A stretch of 51,418 bases of DNA from an uncultured Muribaculaceae bacterium (GTDB taxonomy: Bacteria > Bacteroidota > Bacteroidia > Bacteroidales > Muribaculaceae): NCBI GenBank assembly GCA_910577585.1, contig CAJTNN010000008.1, forward strand, positions 37,173-88,590, read 5' to 3'. A program made the translations under genes and the position numbers. Numbering within the stretch: the first letter of the stretch is position 1; each line of letters opens with the position of its first letter. Positions 15,963 to 25,674 of this stretch are shown here, piece after piece. The notes under the pieces were generated by a model. That model searched no databases. It was not told the DNA's origin and worked only from the letters and a program-made list of their open reading frames with translations.

Positions 15963-18728
15963 ATGGACTACAATCATAAAGAAATTGAATCACGCTGGCA
16001 GCAGTACTGGCGCGACAACGACATTTACCGCACGGAGATTGACCCTGCGAAAAAGAAATTCTATGTGCTCGACATGTTCCCCTACCCTTCGGGTGCGGGT
16101 CTGCACGTGGGGCATCCGCTCGGATATATCGCGAGCGACATCTACTCACGCTTCAAGCGTCAGCAGGGATTCAATGTGCTGCATCCTATGGGATATGACG
16201 CCTATGGCCTCCCGGCTGAGCAATATGCCATCCAGACGGGTCAGCATCCTGAGAAGACTACCGTAGACAACATCACCCGCTATCGCAGCCAGCTCGACAA
16301 GATCGGATTCTCATTCGACTGGAGCCGCGAGGTGCGCACCTGCGACCCTGACTATTACAAGTGGACTCAGTGGGCCTTCATGCAGATGTTCAACCATTAT
16401 TATGACCGCGATGCCGACAAGGCTCTGCCGATAGCCCGGCTTGAGGCTCACTTTGCCGAGCATGGCTCAGCAGGCATCAACGCCGCATGCGGCAAGGAGC
16501 TTGACTTCACAGCTGCCGAGTGGAATGCCATGGATGAGGCCGCACGCCGCAATCTGCTGATGAACTACCGCATTGCCTATCAGGGCGAGACGATGGTGAA
16601 CTGGTGTCCGGCTCTGGGCACGGTGCTTGCCAACGATGAGGTGTCGGAGGGTGTGAGCGTGCGCGGCGGCCACCCCGTGGAGCAGCGAGTGATGAACCAG
16701 TGGTGTCTGCGTGTGTCGGCCTATGCGCCTCGCCTGCTCGCCGACCTCGAGGAGCTGGAGTGGAGCGATTCGCTTAAAGAGACCCAGCGCAACTGGATCG
16801 GCCGCAGCGAGGGCGCTGAGATGAAATTCGGCGTCAAGGATTCGGATGTGGAGCTCGAAATCTTCACCACCCGCGCCGACACTATCTTCGGCGTGACCTT
16901 CATGGTGCTGGCGCCGGAGTCAGTGTATGTGGATATGCTCACCACCGACCCGCAGCGTGAGGCAGTGAGCCAGTATCTTAATGAAGTCAAGCATAAGACG
17001 GAGCGCGAACGCCAGATTGATAAGAAGGTGAGCGGTGTCTTCACCGGCTCATATGCCATCAATCCTCTCACCGGCAAGGAGATTCCGGTGTATGTCAGCG
17101 ATTATGTGCTGGCCGGCTATGGCACCGGTGCGATTATGGCTGTCCCGGCGCATGACTCGCGCGACTATGCCTTCGCCCGCCATTTCAATCTGCCGGTGAT
17201 TCCGCTCATCGAGGGTGCCGACGTTTCGGAAGAGAGCTTCGATGCCAAGGAGGGTGTGATGATGAACTCGGAGGGTCCGGAACTTAATCTCAACGGTCTG
17301 ACGGTGAAGGAGGCTATCGCCCGCACTAAGGAGTTTATCACTGAAAAGGGTCTGGGAAAGGTGAAGGTGAACTTCCGCCTGCGCGACGCCATATTCTCGC
17401 GTCAGCGCTATTGGGGCGAGCCCTTCCCGGTATACTATAAGGATGGTGTGCCGTATCTGATGGATGAGTCGGCCCTGCCGCTGCTCCTGCCGGAGGTAGA
17501 CAGCTATCTGCCTACATCCGACGGTCAGCCGCCGCTGGGACGCGCCAAGGGATGGACAACCCAGGAGGGTTATCCTATCGAGCTCTGCACGATGCCGGGC
17601 TTCGCGGGCTCGTCGGCCTACTATCTGCGCTATATGGATCCGAAAAACACGCAGGCGCTCGTAGGGCGCGAGGCTGATGAATACTGGCAGGATGTGGACC
17701 TCTATATCGGAGGTGCCGAACACGCCACAGGCCACCTCATCTACTCACGCTTCTGGAATAAATTCCTCTTCGACCTCGGTCTGGTGGTGAAGAAGGAGCC
17801 CTTCCGCAAGCTCGTCAACCAGGGCATGATACAGGGGCGCAGCAATTTCGTATACCGCATCAAAGATACCAACACATTCGTGAGCCACGGCCTCAAGGAC
17901 CAGTATGAGGTGGCGCCGCTGAGAGTCGACATCAACCTGGTCAGCAACGATGTGCTCGACACTGAGCGATTCCGCGCATGGCGCCCTGACTTCGCTGATG
18001 CTGAGTTCATACTGGAGGATGGCAAGTATGTGTGCGGTTACGCGGTCGAGAAGATGTCGAAGTCGATGTTCAATGTGGTGAATCCCGATGATATCGTGGA
18101 GCGCTACGGTGCCGACACGCTACGACTCTACGAGATGTTCCTTGGCCCGCTCGAGCAGTCGAAACCTTGGGACACCAACGGCATCGACGGTGTCAACCGC
18201 TTCCTGCGCAAACTCGTGGGACTCTTCTCGAAGGCCGACCTCCAGTCGCGTCCCGAGATGCCGAAAGAGGTGAAGAAGAGCATCCATAAACTCATAAAGA
18301 AGGTGACACAGGATATCGAGAACTTCTCGTTCAACACCACTGTGGCAGCCTTCATGATCGCTCTCAACGAGCTGACGACGGCCAAATCCACCTCGGCCGA
18401 GGCCATGGAGATCTTCACCACTCTTATCGCCCCCTTCGCACCGCATCTTGCCGAGGAGTTCTGGCATCAGCTGGGTCATGAGGGCTCGGTGGCCGATGCC
18501 GCCTGGCCTGCATGGGATGAGGCTGCCATCAAGGATGACACGGTGAAGTATCCGGTCAGCTTCAACGGCAAGTCACGCTTCGTGATCGAGGTGCCTGCCG
18601 ACACCGACCGCAAGGAGGTGGAGCGTCTGGCGCTCGAGAATCCCGCCGCTGCCAAATGGCTCGAGGGCAAGAGTGTGAAGAAAGTGATTGTGGTGCCGGG
18701 CAAAATCGTGAATGTGGTCGTGGGCTGA
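15963..18728 (+). CDS. leuS: Leucyl-tRNA synthetase
   Basis: A class Ia aminoacyl-tRNA synthetase charging tRNA-Leu. The 921-residue protein has the HIGH-type motif HVGH at about residues 48-51 within PYPSGAGLHVGHPLGY, an inserted CP1 editing domain (including TFMVLAPES and YGTGAIMAVPAHDSRD with the editing-site aspartate), and KMSKS at about 697-701. The C-terminal anticodon-binding helical domain and the small LeuRS-specific tail (VKKVIVVPGKIVNVVVG) are complete. The start ATG at 15963 gives the usual MDYNHKEIESRWQQYW N-terminus. rdgB follows 50 bp downstream in the same direction. Confidence 0.97.
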   Translation: MDYNHKEIESRWQQYWRDNDIYRTEIDPAKKKFYVLDMFPYPSGAGLHVGHPLGYIASDIYSRFKRQQGFNVLHPMGYDAYGLPAEQYAIQTGQHPEKTTVDNITRYRSQLDKIGFSFDWSREVRTCDPDYYKWTQWAFMQMFNHYYDRDADKALPIARLEAHFAEHGSAGINAACGKELDFTAAEWNAMDEAARRNLLMNYRIAYQGETMVNWCPALGTVLANDEVSEGVSVRGGHPVEQRVMNQWCLRVSAYAPRLLADLEELEWSDSLKETQRNWIGRSEGAEMKFGVKDSDVELEIFTTRADTIFGVTFMVLAPESVYVDMLTTDPQREAVSQYLNEVKHKTERERQIDKKVSGVFTGSYAINPLTGKEIPVYVSDYVLAGYGTGAIMAVPAHDSRDYAFARHFNLPVIPLIEGADVSEESFDAKEGVMMNSEGPELNLNGLTVKEAIARTKEFITEKGLGKVKVNFRLRDAIFSRQRYWGEPFPVYYKDGVPYLMDESALPLLLPEVDSYLPTSDGQPPLGRAKGWTTQEGYPIELCTMPGFAGSSAYYLRYMDPKNTQALVGREADEYWQDVDLYIGGAEHATGHLIYSRFWNKFLFDLGLVVKKEPFRKLVNQGMIQGRSNFVYRIKDTNTFVSHGLKDQYEVAPLRVDINLVSNDVLDTERFRAWRPDFADAEFILEDGKYVCGYAVEKMSKSMFNVVNPDDIVERYGADTLRLYEMFLGPLEQSKPWDTNGIDGVNRFLRKLVGLFSKADLQSRPEMPKEVKKSIHKLIKKVTQDIENFSFNTTVAAFMIALNELTTAKSTSAEAMEIFTTLIAPFAPHLAEEFWHQLGHEGSVADAAWPAWDEAAIKDDTVKYPVSFNGKSRFVIEVPADTDRKEVERLALENPAAAKWLEGKSVKKVIVVPGKIVNVVVG

Positions 18729-18778
18729 GGATAGTCCGGCCAAACATACTAAACGACTGAGTTTAACGTTAATTGAGC

Positions 18779-19375
18779 ATGACCATGTCACCACGCGAAA
18801 TCGTATTTGCCAGTAACAACGCCCATAAATTGAGCGAAATCCGACAGCTTGCCGGCGCACGCTTCAGGATTCTGTCGCTCGCCGACATCGGATGCCATGA
18901 CGACATCCCGGAGACTGCCGACACTCTTGCCGGCAACTCTCTGATAAAGGCTCGCTGGATTAAGGATAAGTATGGCTACGACTGCTTTGCCGACGACACC
19001 GGACTGATTGTGGAGTCGCTCGGTGGCGCACCGGGAGTGAAATCTGCCCGATATGCCGGCGAAGCTTGTGACCCGCAGGCCAACATGGCTCTGCTGCTGC
19101 GCAATATGGAGGAGGTGGCCGACCGCCGGGCAGCCTTTGAGACTGTGATCACGCTCATCATGGGCGATGAAGTTCACCAATTCACGGGGCGCGTCGAGGG
19201 GGAAATCGCCCTGCGGCCTGACGGGAATTCAGGGTTCGGTTACGACCCGGTGTTCATCGCAGCCGAGACCGGACTGACCTTCGCCTCAATGACATCTGAA
19301 GCAAAGAATGCGATTTCTCACCGTGGGCGGGCCACACGCCTCCTTTTCGAGTATCTTGACTCTCTGCCGGATTAG
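18779..19375 (+). CDS. rdgB: Non-canonical purine NTP pyrophosphatase (RdgB/HAM1 family)
   Basis: Hydrolyses ITP, dITP and XTP to monophosphates, keeping deaminated purines out of DNA and RNA. The 198-residue protein has the N-terminal SNNAHKLSEI nucleotide-binding block, FADDTGLIVESLGGAPGVKSARYAG with catalytic acidic residues, and the C-terminal GYDPVFI and SHRGRA segments, all in the family order. The ATG at 18779 is preferred over an in-frame TTG at 18773; an ATG at 18785 (MSPREIVF) is also possible. It follows leuS by 50 bp and may be co-transcribed. Confidence 0.93.
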   Translation: MTMSPREIVFASNNAHKLSEIRQLAGARFRILSLADIGCHDDIPETADTLAGNSLIKARWIKDKYGYDCFADDTGLIVESLGGAPGVKSARYAGEACDPQANMALLLRNMEEVADRRAAFETVITLIMGDEVHQFTGRVEGEIALRPDGNSGFGYDPVFIAAETGLTFASMTSEAKNAISHRGRATRLLFEYLDSLPD

Positions 19376-19498
19376 TCCGGAATGAGGCTATGATGCATCG
19401 GCAATAGCCGGACTATTCTCCATGCAGTATGGGCGCGGCAATTCACAACACTTCCCGACACAATGTGTCGGCACATCACGACATTTCAACCTGACAAT

Positions 19499-21991
19499 AT
19501 GAAAAATAGACATCTCATACTCACACTCTTGGCGGCTGCCTCTGTGGCTTCCGCCCAGGCTGCCATCACCGGACAGTGGAGGCTGCACCCTACGTTTGAC
19601 AATTCGGTGACTCAGGTAATCGACACGCCTGAAAGGGTATACTTCATAGGTTATCCTCAGGCTGTGAAAGAGAATATACCGGCCAAATCGAAGCCCGATT
19701 GCACCCTCTTCTACTATGATAAGGAGGGTGATGAGATTGTGGCGGCGGCACAGCGTCATGCGTTGTGGTCGCCTGTGGTGCGCAAAATCGCCTACAATCC
19801 GTTCGAGGGGTATCTGATGCTTATCTATGATGACCAGAATATCGACATACTTCGCGATTCGGGTGAGGTTGACAACATCCCGGCCCTCATGAATGCATCG
19901 ATGCCCGGCTCGAAGATGATCAACAGCGTGACTTTCGACCCCACCGACAACATCGCCTGGCTGGCCACCGACTTCGGTTATGTGGCGGTCAACGATGAGC
20001 GTCTGGAGGTGAGCGAGTCGCGCAATTATGGCAAGCCGCTGAAGAGCGTGGGGCGTTTTGGCGATGATCTCTGGATTGTGGACTCCGACGGCGAGGCCTA
20101 TCATGCTCCGCGCAAGGATTCGCGCACCTCGCTTGCCGCCTACACTCAAAGCGACGACCTGCACAATGTGCAGGGCATGTATGCGCTCGATGACTCTAAG
20201 GCTGTGATCTGGGCCGCGGGTGAGTCGAAGACTTATTCGGTAGGTTCATATGACGTGCAGCCGGGTGGCTTCTCCCCGATATGGTCTATGGAGGCCGGAC
20301 GCATCTATGATGTGCTCCCCTCGAAGGATGGATATGTGGTGAACTTCGGTGGCAGCATGATGCTGCTGCGGCGGTCAAACGGTAGCCAGGAGTCGCAGGC
20401 GCGCCCCGAGGCTGACCAGTCTACCACCACCGGAGCCACATGGGATATGAAGGAGTTCTATAACGTGATTCCCCGCCAGGGCCTGCGCAGCTATACACTG
20501 GGGTCAGATAAGAAATTCTCGCTGACAAAAGATTTCCACATGCCTAATGCACCGGCTCCCTACTTCAGCCGCAACATGGTCTATCACCCGCGCTACGGCA
20601 TGCTTGTGGATAGCCATGGCATGGACCCTGTATTCAGCGCGACCACCATCAGCGAGTCTGACCTCCTGTCGGCTCTCAAGAATAATGAGTGGACTCCGCT
20701 GGCACTTGTCTACCGCAACCAGGCTGAAAAGAATGTGGGTGGAAATCCTATCGGACTCGCCATCGACCCGGATAACGACAAATATATCTACACCGGCACA
20801 AACTTCTCGGGCATGACACGCCTGAATCTGGATGACCCGACCGATGTGATACACTTCACTCATCCGGGCGACGCCACGGCTTCGCTGCCAAGCTATGTCA
20901 AGCTGCATGACACCAGCACCGCCTGGGCCCGCTCATCCAACTTCATCTCGCCTCAATTCGACCCGCAGAAGCGTCTTTGGGCTGCCTATCATAATCCTGA
21001 CGACAAGAATTACATGTGGTTCTATTATTGGGATGCAGCCGACCGCCAGGCCACGACATCGCCTGCCACGGCGCGTCCCTGGAAGACTCTGAAGGTGAAG
21101 GCCAACGGTCTGACCCACTCCACTTCATGCTTCCTGGCACTGAATGCCTCGGTCAATAAGAACATGCTGCTCTATATGGGTCCCTACGGCATGGTGGTGG
21201 TGGACCATAACGGCACACCCGAGACCACTTCTGACGACAAGTCGATGGTGCTGACCTCATTTACCGACCAGGATGGCAACACATTCAGCATCACCACCCC
21301 CAACCGTATGTATGAGGATACCTCTACAGGTGTGGTGTGGATCTGCAGCCCTGACGGCCTGCTCTATGCCACACCGCGCAATCTGCTGCAGGGGCAGCCG
21401 GTGCTCAACCGCGTGAAGGTGGCCCGCAACGATGGCACTTCGCTGGCTGACTATCTGCTCAACGGCGTGTCAGTCAATGCAATGGCTTCGGACGCCGAGG
21501 GGCGTAAGTGGCTGGCTACAGCCGGCGCCGGTATCGTCGTGGTCAGCAGCGACGCCAAGAAAGTATATGGCGAGTTCACTCTTGAAAATTCTGACCTCCC
21601 CTCGAACACTGTGTATGATATCGCCTACAATCCCGGCACCCACAGCATGCTCATCTCTACCGACAAGGGTCTGGCAGAATTCTTCATCGGCGGATCGGCT
21701 GATGGCAACACCGACACCGACAAGGTGAGGGCTTATCCTAACCCTGTGGCTCCCGACTATTACGGATGGGTCACTATCGACGGCGTGCCTGACAATGCAT
21801 TGATCAAGATTGTGGACGCACAGGGCAATCTTGTGCGCGAGCTCGGACGCGCCGAGGGTGGTTCGATACAGTGGGATGTGAATAATCTCAACTATAAACG
21901 CGTGCGCACGGGTGTATACTACATCCTGGCGTCATCCACAAGCGAGGGCTCAGGCGAAACGCGTGTGGGCAAAGTGCTCGTAATGAACTAA
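19499..21991 (+). CDS. PorZ-like beta-propeller protein with T9SS sorting domain
   Basis: An 830-residue secreted protein. A signal peptide (MKNRHLILTLLAAASVASAQA) precedes repeated two-component-regulator-type propeller blades (for example NIAWLATDFGYVAV, GVVWICSPDGLLYAT, GRKWLATAGAGIVVV, MLISTDKGLAEF). A C-terminal type A sorting domain begins near VRAYPNPVAPDYYGWVTI and ends RVGKVLVMN. In Porphyromonas, PorZ is a surface component of the T9SS attachment complex; the size and blade-plus-CTD layout match. Another propeller cargo protein is possible. An in-frame upstream start at 19463 lies before the signal peptide and was not used. The LRR gene follows 18 bp downstream. Confidence 0.75.
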   Translation: MKNRHLILTLLAAASVASAQAAITGQWRLHPTFDNSVTQVIDTPERVYFIGYPQAVKENIPAKSKPDCTLFYYDKEGDEIVAAAQRHALWSPVVRKIAYNPFEGYLMLIYDDQNIDILRDSGEVDNIPALMNASMPGSKMINSVTFDPTDNIAWLATDFGYVAVNDERLEVSESRNYGKPLKSVGRFGDDLWIVDSDGEAYHAPRKDSRTSLAAYTQSDDLHNVQGMYALDDSKAVIWAAGESKTYSVGSYDVQPGGFSPIWSMEAGRIYDVLPSKDGYVVNFGGSMMLLRRSNGSQESQARPEADQSTTTGATWDMKEFYNVIPRQGLRSYTLGSDKKFSLTKDFHMPNAPAPYFSRNMVYHPRYGMLVDSHGMDPVFSATTISESDLLSALKNNEWTPLALVYRNQAEKNVGGNPIGLAIDPDNDKYIYTGTNFSGMTRLNLDDPTDVIHFTHPGDATASLPSYVKLHDTSTAWARSSNFISPQFDPQKRLWAAYHNPDDKNYMWFYYWDAADRQATTSPATARPWKTLKVKANGLTHSTSCFLALNASVNKNMLLYMGPYGMVVVDHNGTPETTSDDKSMVLTSFTDQDGNTFSITTPNRMYEDTSTGVVWICSPDGLLYATPRNLLQGQPVLNRVKVARNDGTSLADYLLNGVSVNAMASDAEGRKWLATAGAGIVVVSSDAKKVYGEFTLENSDLPSNTVYDIAYNPGTHSMLISTDKGLAEFFIGGSADGNTDTDKVRAYPNPVAPDYYGWVTIDGVPDNALIKIVDAQGNLVRELGRAEGGSIQWDVNNLNYKRVRTGVYYILASSTSEGSGETRVGKVLVMN

Positions 21992-22009
21992 TCTCATAAC
22001 CATCACACA

Positions 22010-23419
22010 ATGCGTAAATTATTATCATTATCACTCTGTGCGATGGCTTGCCTGCCATGCATGGCCTCTATCGCAGTGACCGCCACTCCAGGCGCACTCG
22101 CCGGACTCACCACCGAACATGGCCGTCTGATTGACCCGGATATAGTGGTCAACGGCGAGATTGATGTGCGCGACCTGATGGATATGGCTGCTATGCCGGG
22201 ATTGAGAAGTCTGAATCTTGCGGGCGCCTCTATATCTGAATACTCATCGATGACTCCTCTGCATATGGAGAAGTCGCATTTCGAGGCCAATACCCTACCT
22301 CAATATATCTTCTTCAACTCTGACATTGAGAGCATTACTCTTCCGGCTACTCTGACCGGCATTCTCGACGGGGCATTCGCCGCATCAGGAATAAGGGAAA
22401 TCGTAATTCCCGAGGGGGTAACTGAGTTGGGGGATTATGCCTTCTATGGGGCTGCGTCGCTGCGTAGTGTGACTCTGCCCCGATATTTCGCTAATCTTGG
22501 CAAGGGGGCATTTGAGAATTGTGCTTCGCTGCAATCTGTCAATCTGGGCGCTACCGGTGTGGTGGCGATTCCGGAGAGATGTTTTGCGGGCACCTCTGCT
22601 CTACGCTCGCTCGACACCTCGCGCATACGCGAAGTCCAGAGCCGGGCTTTCGAGGGGAGCGCTGTCGAATTTCTGCATCTGCCGCAGGCAAAGATATTGG
22701 CCGACTTCGCGCTGGCTAATATGGATGGGCTGCAGGGTGTGACGCTGAATCCGCAGGCCAATCTGCACCAGGGACTCCTGATGAATGCCACCGGACTCAC
22801 TGAAATCACCGGACTGCCGGAGATTGTGCCTGACCTCTTTGCTACGAACTGCATCTCGCTCGCGACCGGAGATATGCTCTCAGGCGCCCGCGAAATCGGC
22901 CGGTATGCCTTCGCTCACACAGCTGCCGACACCTGCCTGCTTGGCCGCCGACTCACCCGCATCGATGCCGGAACATTCCGCAATTGCATGAATCTGCAGC
23001 TTATCGATGTCACCGCCCTCGGCGACCGTGTGCCCGAGACCGCTCCCGACACTTTCGAAGGCATGGAGACCATGCAGATAGGTCTGGAGGTGGCTGAAAA
23101 TATGGATGGCGTGTGGAGAGACCATCCGGTGTGGGGATGCTTCAACATCGTGTCATCATCGTCGACGGTGACTGAACTCGTGGCCGACGACAACCACGCT
23201 GGTATCAACATCAGCATCCGGGGCGACCTGCTTAGCATACGTTCTGACATGCAAATCACAGAAGGGGCTGTCTATGACCTGAACGGCCGCCTCGTATGGA
23301 GCCTCGCGGGTGCTACCGACAATCCCGACATATCTCTGCTCTCGCTGCCACAGGGCGTGATGCTTGTCAGAGTCAAGGATGCAGGTGGAAAGACACGTCA
23401 ACTTAAATTCATCAATTGA
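22010..23419 (+). CDS. Secreted leucine-rich-repeat (BspA-type) protein
   Basis: A 469-residue exported protein with a signal peptide ending at CMASIA. The body has BspA-like leucine-rich repeats: ITLPATLTGILDGAFAASGIREIVIPEGVTELGDYAF-type units, with recurring 'F..C..L..V.LG' spacing and repeats such as LGKGAFENCASLQSVNLG. The last 80 residues (VYDLNGRLVWSL, LPQGVMLVRVKD, TRQLKFIN) resemble a T9SS C-terminal sorting domain. BspA-type proteins often bind host or bacterial surfaces; the ligand here is unknown. It is 18 bp downstream of the PorZ-like gene and likely co-transcribed. Confidence 0.8.
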   Translation: MRKLLSLSLCAMACLPCMASIAVTATPGALAGLTTEHGRLIDPDIVVNGEIDVRDLMDMAAMPGLRSLNLAGASISEYSSMTPLHMEKSHFEANTLPQYIFFNSDIESITLPATLTGILDGAFAASGIREIVIPEGVTELGDYAFYGAASLRSVTLPRYFANLGKGAFENCASLQSVNLGATGVVAIPERCFAGTSALRSLDTSRIREVQSRAFEGSAVEFLHLPQAKILADFALANMDGLQGVTLNPQANLHQGLLMNATGLTEITGLPEIVPDLFATNCISLATGDMLSGAREIGRYAFAHTAADTCLLGRRLTRIDAGTFRNCMNLQLIDVTALGDRVPETAPDTFEGMETMQIGLEVAENMDGVWRDHPVWGCFNIVSSSSTVTELVADDNHAGINISIRGDLLSIRSDMQITEGAVYDLNGRLVWSLAGATDNPDISLLSLPQGVMLVRVKDAGGKTRQLKFIN

Positions 23420-23550
23420 ATATTCTTTTCAGCGCGGTGGCGCCGCAAAACAGAGCTGCTGACCCGAGGCGCGATATTTGCGGCCCCACCGGCACTTGCG
23501 ATTTGCTCACGCTAACCCACTTACGCTGAAATTAATGTATATATCACCCA

Positions 23551-24306
23551 ATGGGAAAAAATAAACTGAAGAAATTTGCCGAAATGGCCGAGATGCCTAA
23601 TGTGGTGCAGGCGCCACGCGATGTGCTGCTGGCGGGTGGATTCACACTGCGCGGTCATTGGCAGGAGGAGTTCTTTAAGAACCCTAACCCCATAGTGCTC
23701 GAACTTGGCTGCGGCAAGGGGGAATACACCGTGGGGCTCGCCCGCAAGACTCCCCTCAGAAACTTCATCGGTATTGATATCAAGGGGGCGCGTATGTACA
23801 CCGGCGCCCGCGAGGCCCTCGACACAGAGCTGGCCAATGCCGCCTTCCTGCGCACAGAGATTGAACTTATCGAAAACTTCTTCAATCCAGCCGAGGTGGC
23901 GGAGATATGGATTACATTCCCTGACCCTCAGATGAAGAAGGTCAACAAACGCCTCACCTCGACACGCTTCCTCAAGGCCTACCGCAAGATAATGGCGCCC
24001 GGCGGAGTGGTGAACCTTAAGACTGATTCACCCTTCCTGTTTGAATACACACGCCGCCTGGCCGAGCTCAACGGACTTGAGATTCTTGACATCTCGCGCG
24101 ACCTGCATGGCGAAGGGCGCACCGACGCCACAACCGAAATCAAGACCTACTATGAGTCGCAATGGATCTCGCGCGGCAAGACCATCAAATATATCGCATT
24201 CCGCATAGGCGACGGCGCTCTGGCGGAACCGGATGTGAGCGATCTTGAAAAAGATGACTACCGCGCCATCCCGAGATTCGACCCCAATGTCGATCCCGGA
24301 CGCTGA
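23551..24306 (+). CDS. trmB: tRNA (guanine-46-N7)-methyltransferase
   Basis: SAM-dependent methylation of G46 in the tRNA variable loop. The 251-residue protein has the Rossmann SAM site VLELGCGKGEYTVGLA, the acidic GIDIKGARMY, the family signature WITFPDPQMKKVNKRLTS, and a later LKTDSPFLFEYT block. The C-terminal KTYYESQWISRGKTIKYIAF closes the domain. The start ATG at 23551 was chosen because the N-terminal KNKLKKFAEM helix matches the family. It stands 131 bp after the LRR gene and is followed by the Mrp-type ATPase in the same direction. Confidence 0.93.
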   Translation: MGKNKLKKFAEMAEMPNVVQAPRDVLLAGGFTLRGHWQEEFFKNPNPIVLELGCGKGEYTVGLARKTPLRNFIGIDIKGARMYTGAREALDTELANAAFLRTEIELIENFFNPAEVAEIWITFPDPQMKKVNKRLTSTRFLKAYRKIMAPGGVVNLKTDSPFLFEYTRRLAELNGLEILDISRDLHGEGRTDATTEIKTYYESQWISRGKTIKYIAFRIGDGALAEPDVSDLEKDDYRAIPRFDPNVDPGR

Positions 24307-24451
24307 TATATAAACCGTACCTCCGGCATAACATCATGCCGCATAATTAACCAGTATAGACTAATCCATCAACTACATACGCCACGTAACCTCTGCCACT
24401 CAAAGCGGCGTCTCAGGCAGCTCCGGGCAGACAGAAGTGGACCCAAATCAT

Positions 24452-25594
24452 ATGACACTATATCCTAACCTTATACTTGATGTGCTCAAGGGGGTGAGAT
24501 ACCCAGGCAATGGCAAGAGCATTGTCGAAAACGAAATGGTGGCCGACGATATCCGAATCGATGGCAATAAGGTGAGCTTCTCTATCATATTCGAAAAGCC
24601 TACCGACCCGTTTATCCGCTCTGTAGTGAGAAGTGCCGAGGCCGCCTTGCAGCAGGCTATCGGTCCGGAACTCGACATCAAGGGGAATATTGGCGTGCAA
24701 TATCTCAAGCCGCTGCCGGAGGCTCCGGTCAATCCGCTGCCCGGAGTGAAGAATATCATCGGCGTGTCGTCGGGCAAAGGTGGGGTAGGCAAATCCACTG
24801 TGGCCGCCAATCTAGCAATCGCTCTGGCTGCCAAAGGTTATAAAGTGGGTCTGCTCGACGCCGACATTTTCGGTCCGTCGATGCCCAAGATGTTCGGTGT
24901 GGAGGATGAGGCTCTCTATATGGTCAATCAGGAGGGGCGCGACTGGATTGAGCCGGTAGAGAAGTATGGCGTGAAGATGCTCTCTATCGGGTTTGTTGTC
25001 AACAAGGAGTCGGCTGTGCTCTGGCGTGGCTCAATGGCCTCCAACGCCCTGCGTCAGCTCATCACCGATGCATGGTGGGGCGACCTCGACTACTTCCTCA
25101 TCGATATGCCGCCGGGCACATCTGACATTCATCTGACTCTCGTACAGACTCTCCCGATCACCGGTGTGGTGGTGGTGTCGACCCCGCAGGAGGTGGCGCT
25201 CGCCGATGCCCGCAAGGGTATCGCCATGTTCCGGGGCGACAAGGTGAATGTGCCTATACTCGGCATAGTGGAGAATATGGCATGGTTCACTCCGGCTCCT
25301 CATCCGGATGAGAAGTATTTCATCTTCGGCAATGGCGGCGCAAAGCGTCTGGCCGAGGAGATGGGGGTGAGTCTGCTGGCGCAGATTCCGCTCGTGGCCG
25401 ATATTTGTCAGGATGCCGATTCAGGGCGCCCGACTTCTCTGAAGACAGAGGCTGCCGAACTCACCGGCAACAACGCCTACCTCACTCCTGAGGCCGAGGC
25501 CTTCGGCCAACTTGCCGAAAGTGTGGTCAAGGCTGTGGATGAGCGCAATGCCTCGCTGCCACCGACCCACAAGGTAGAGGTCAACAAAGGGTAA
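24452..25594 (+). CDS. apbC: Mrp/ApbC-family Fe-S cluster carrier ATPase
   Basis: A P-loop NTPase that carries and transfers Fe-S clusters (Mrp/NBP35). The 380-residue protein begins with a DUF59/MIP18-like N-terminal domain (LDVLKGVRYPGN, DDIRIDGNKVSFSIIF) and continues with the deviant Walker A GKGGVGKST at about 108-116, LLDADIFGPSMPKMF, and LIDMPPGTSDIHLT. The C-terminal CxxC present in many Mrp proteins was not seen, so cluster ligation may differ. An upstream GTG at 24437 is in frame, but the ATG at 24452 gives the usual MTLYP start. Confidence 0.9.
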   Translation: MTLYPNLILDVLKGVRYPGNGKSIVENEMVADDIRIDGNKVSFSIIFEKPTDPFIRSVVRSAEAALQQAIGPELDIKGNIGVQYLKPLPEAPVNPLPGVKNIIGVSSGKGGVGKSTVAANLAIALAAKGYKVGLLDADIFGPSMPKMFGVEDEALYMVNQEGRDWIEPVEKYGVKMLSIGFVVNKESAVLWRGSMASNALRQLITDAWWGDLDYFLIDMPPGTSDIHLTLVQTLPITGVVVVSTPQEVALADARKGIAMFRGDKVNVPILGIVENMAWFTPAPHPDEKYFIFGNGGAKRLAEEMGVSLLAQIPLVADICQDADSGRPTSLKTEAAELTGNNAYLTPEAEAFGQLAESVVKAVDERNASLPPTHKVEVNKG

Positions 25595-25674
25595 TCCGCT
25601 CCCCTCCTCCCCTCTCCTCGCATCTCTTCCCGATACCCTGACGTTGTAGCCAACCCTTCCATTTCTTAACCGAT

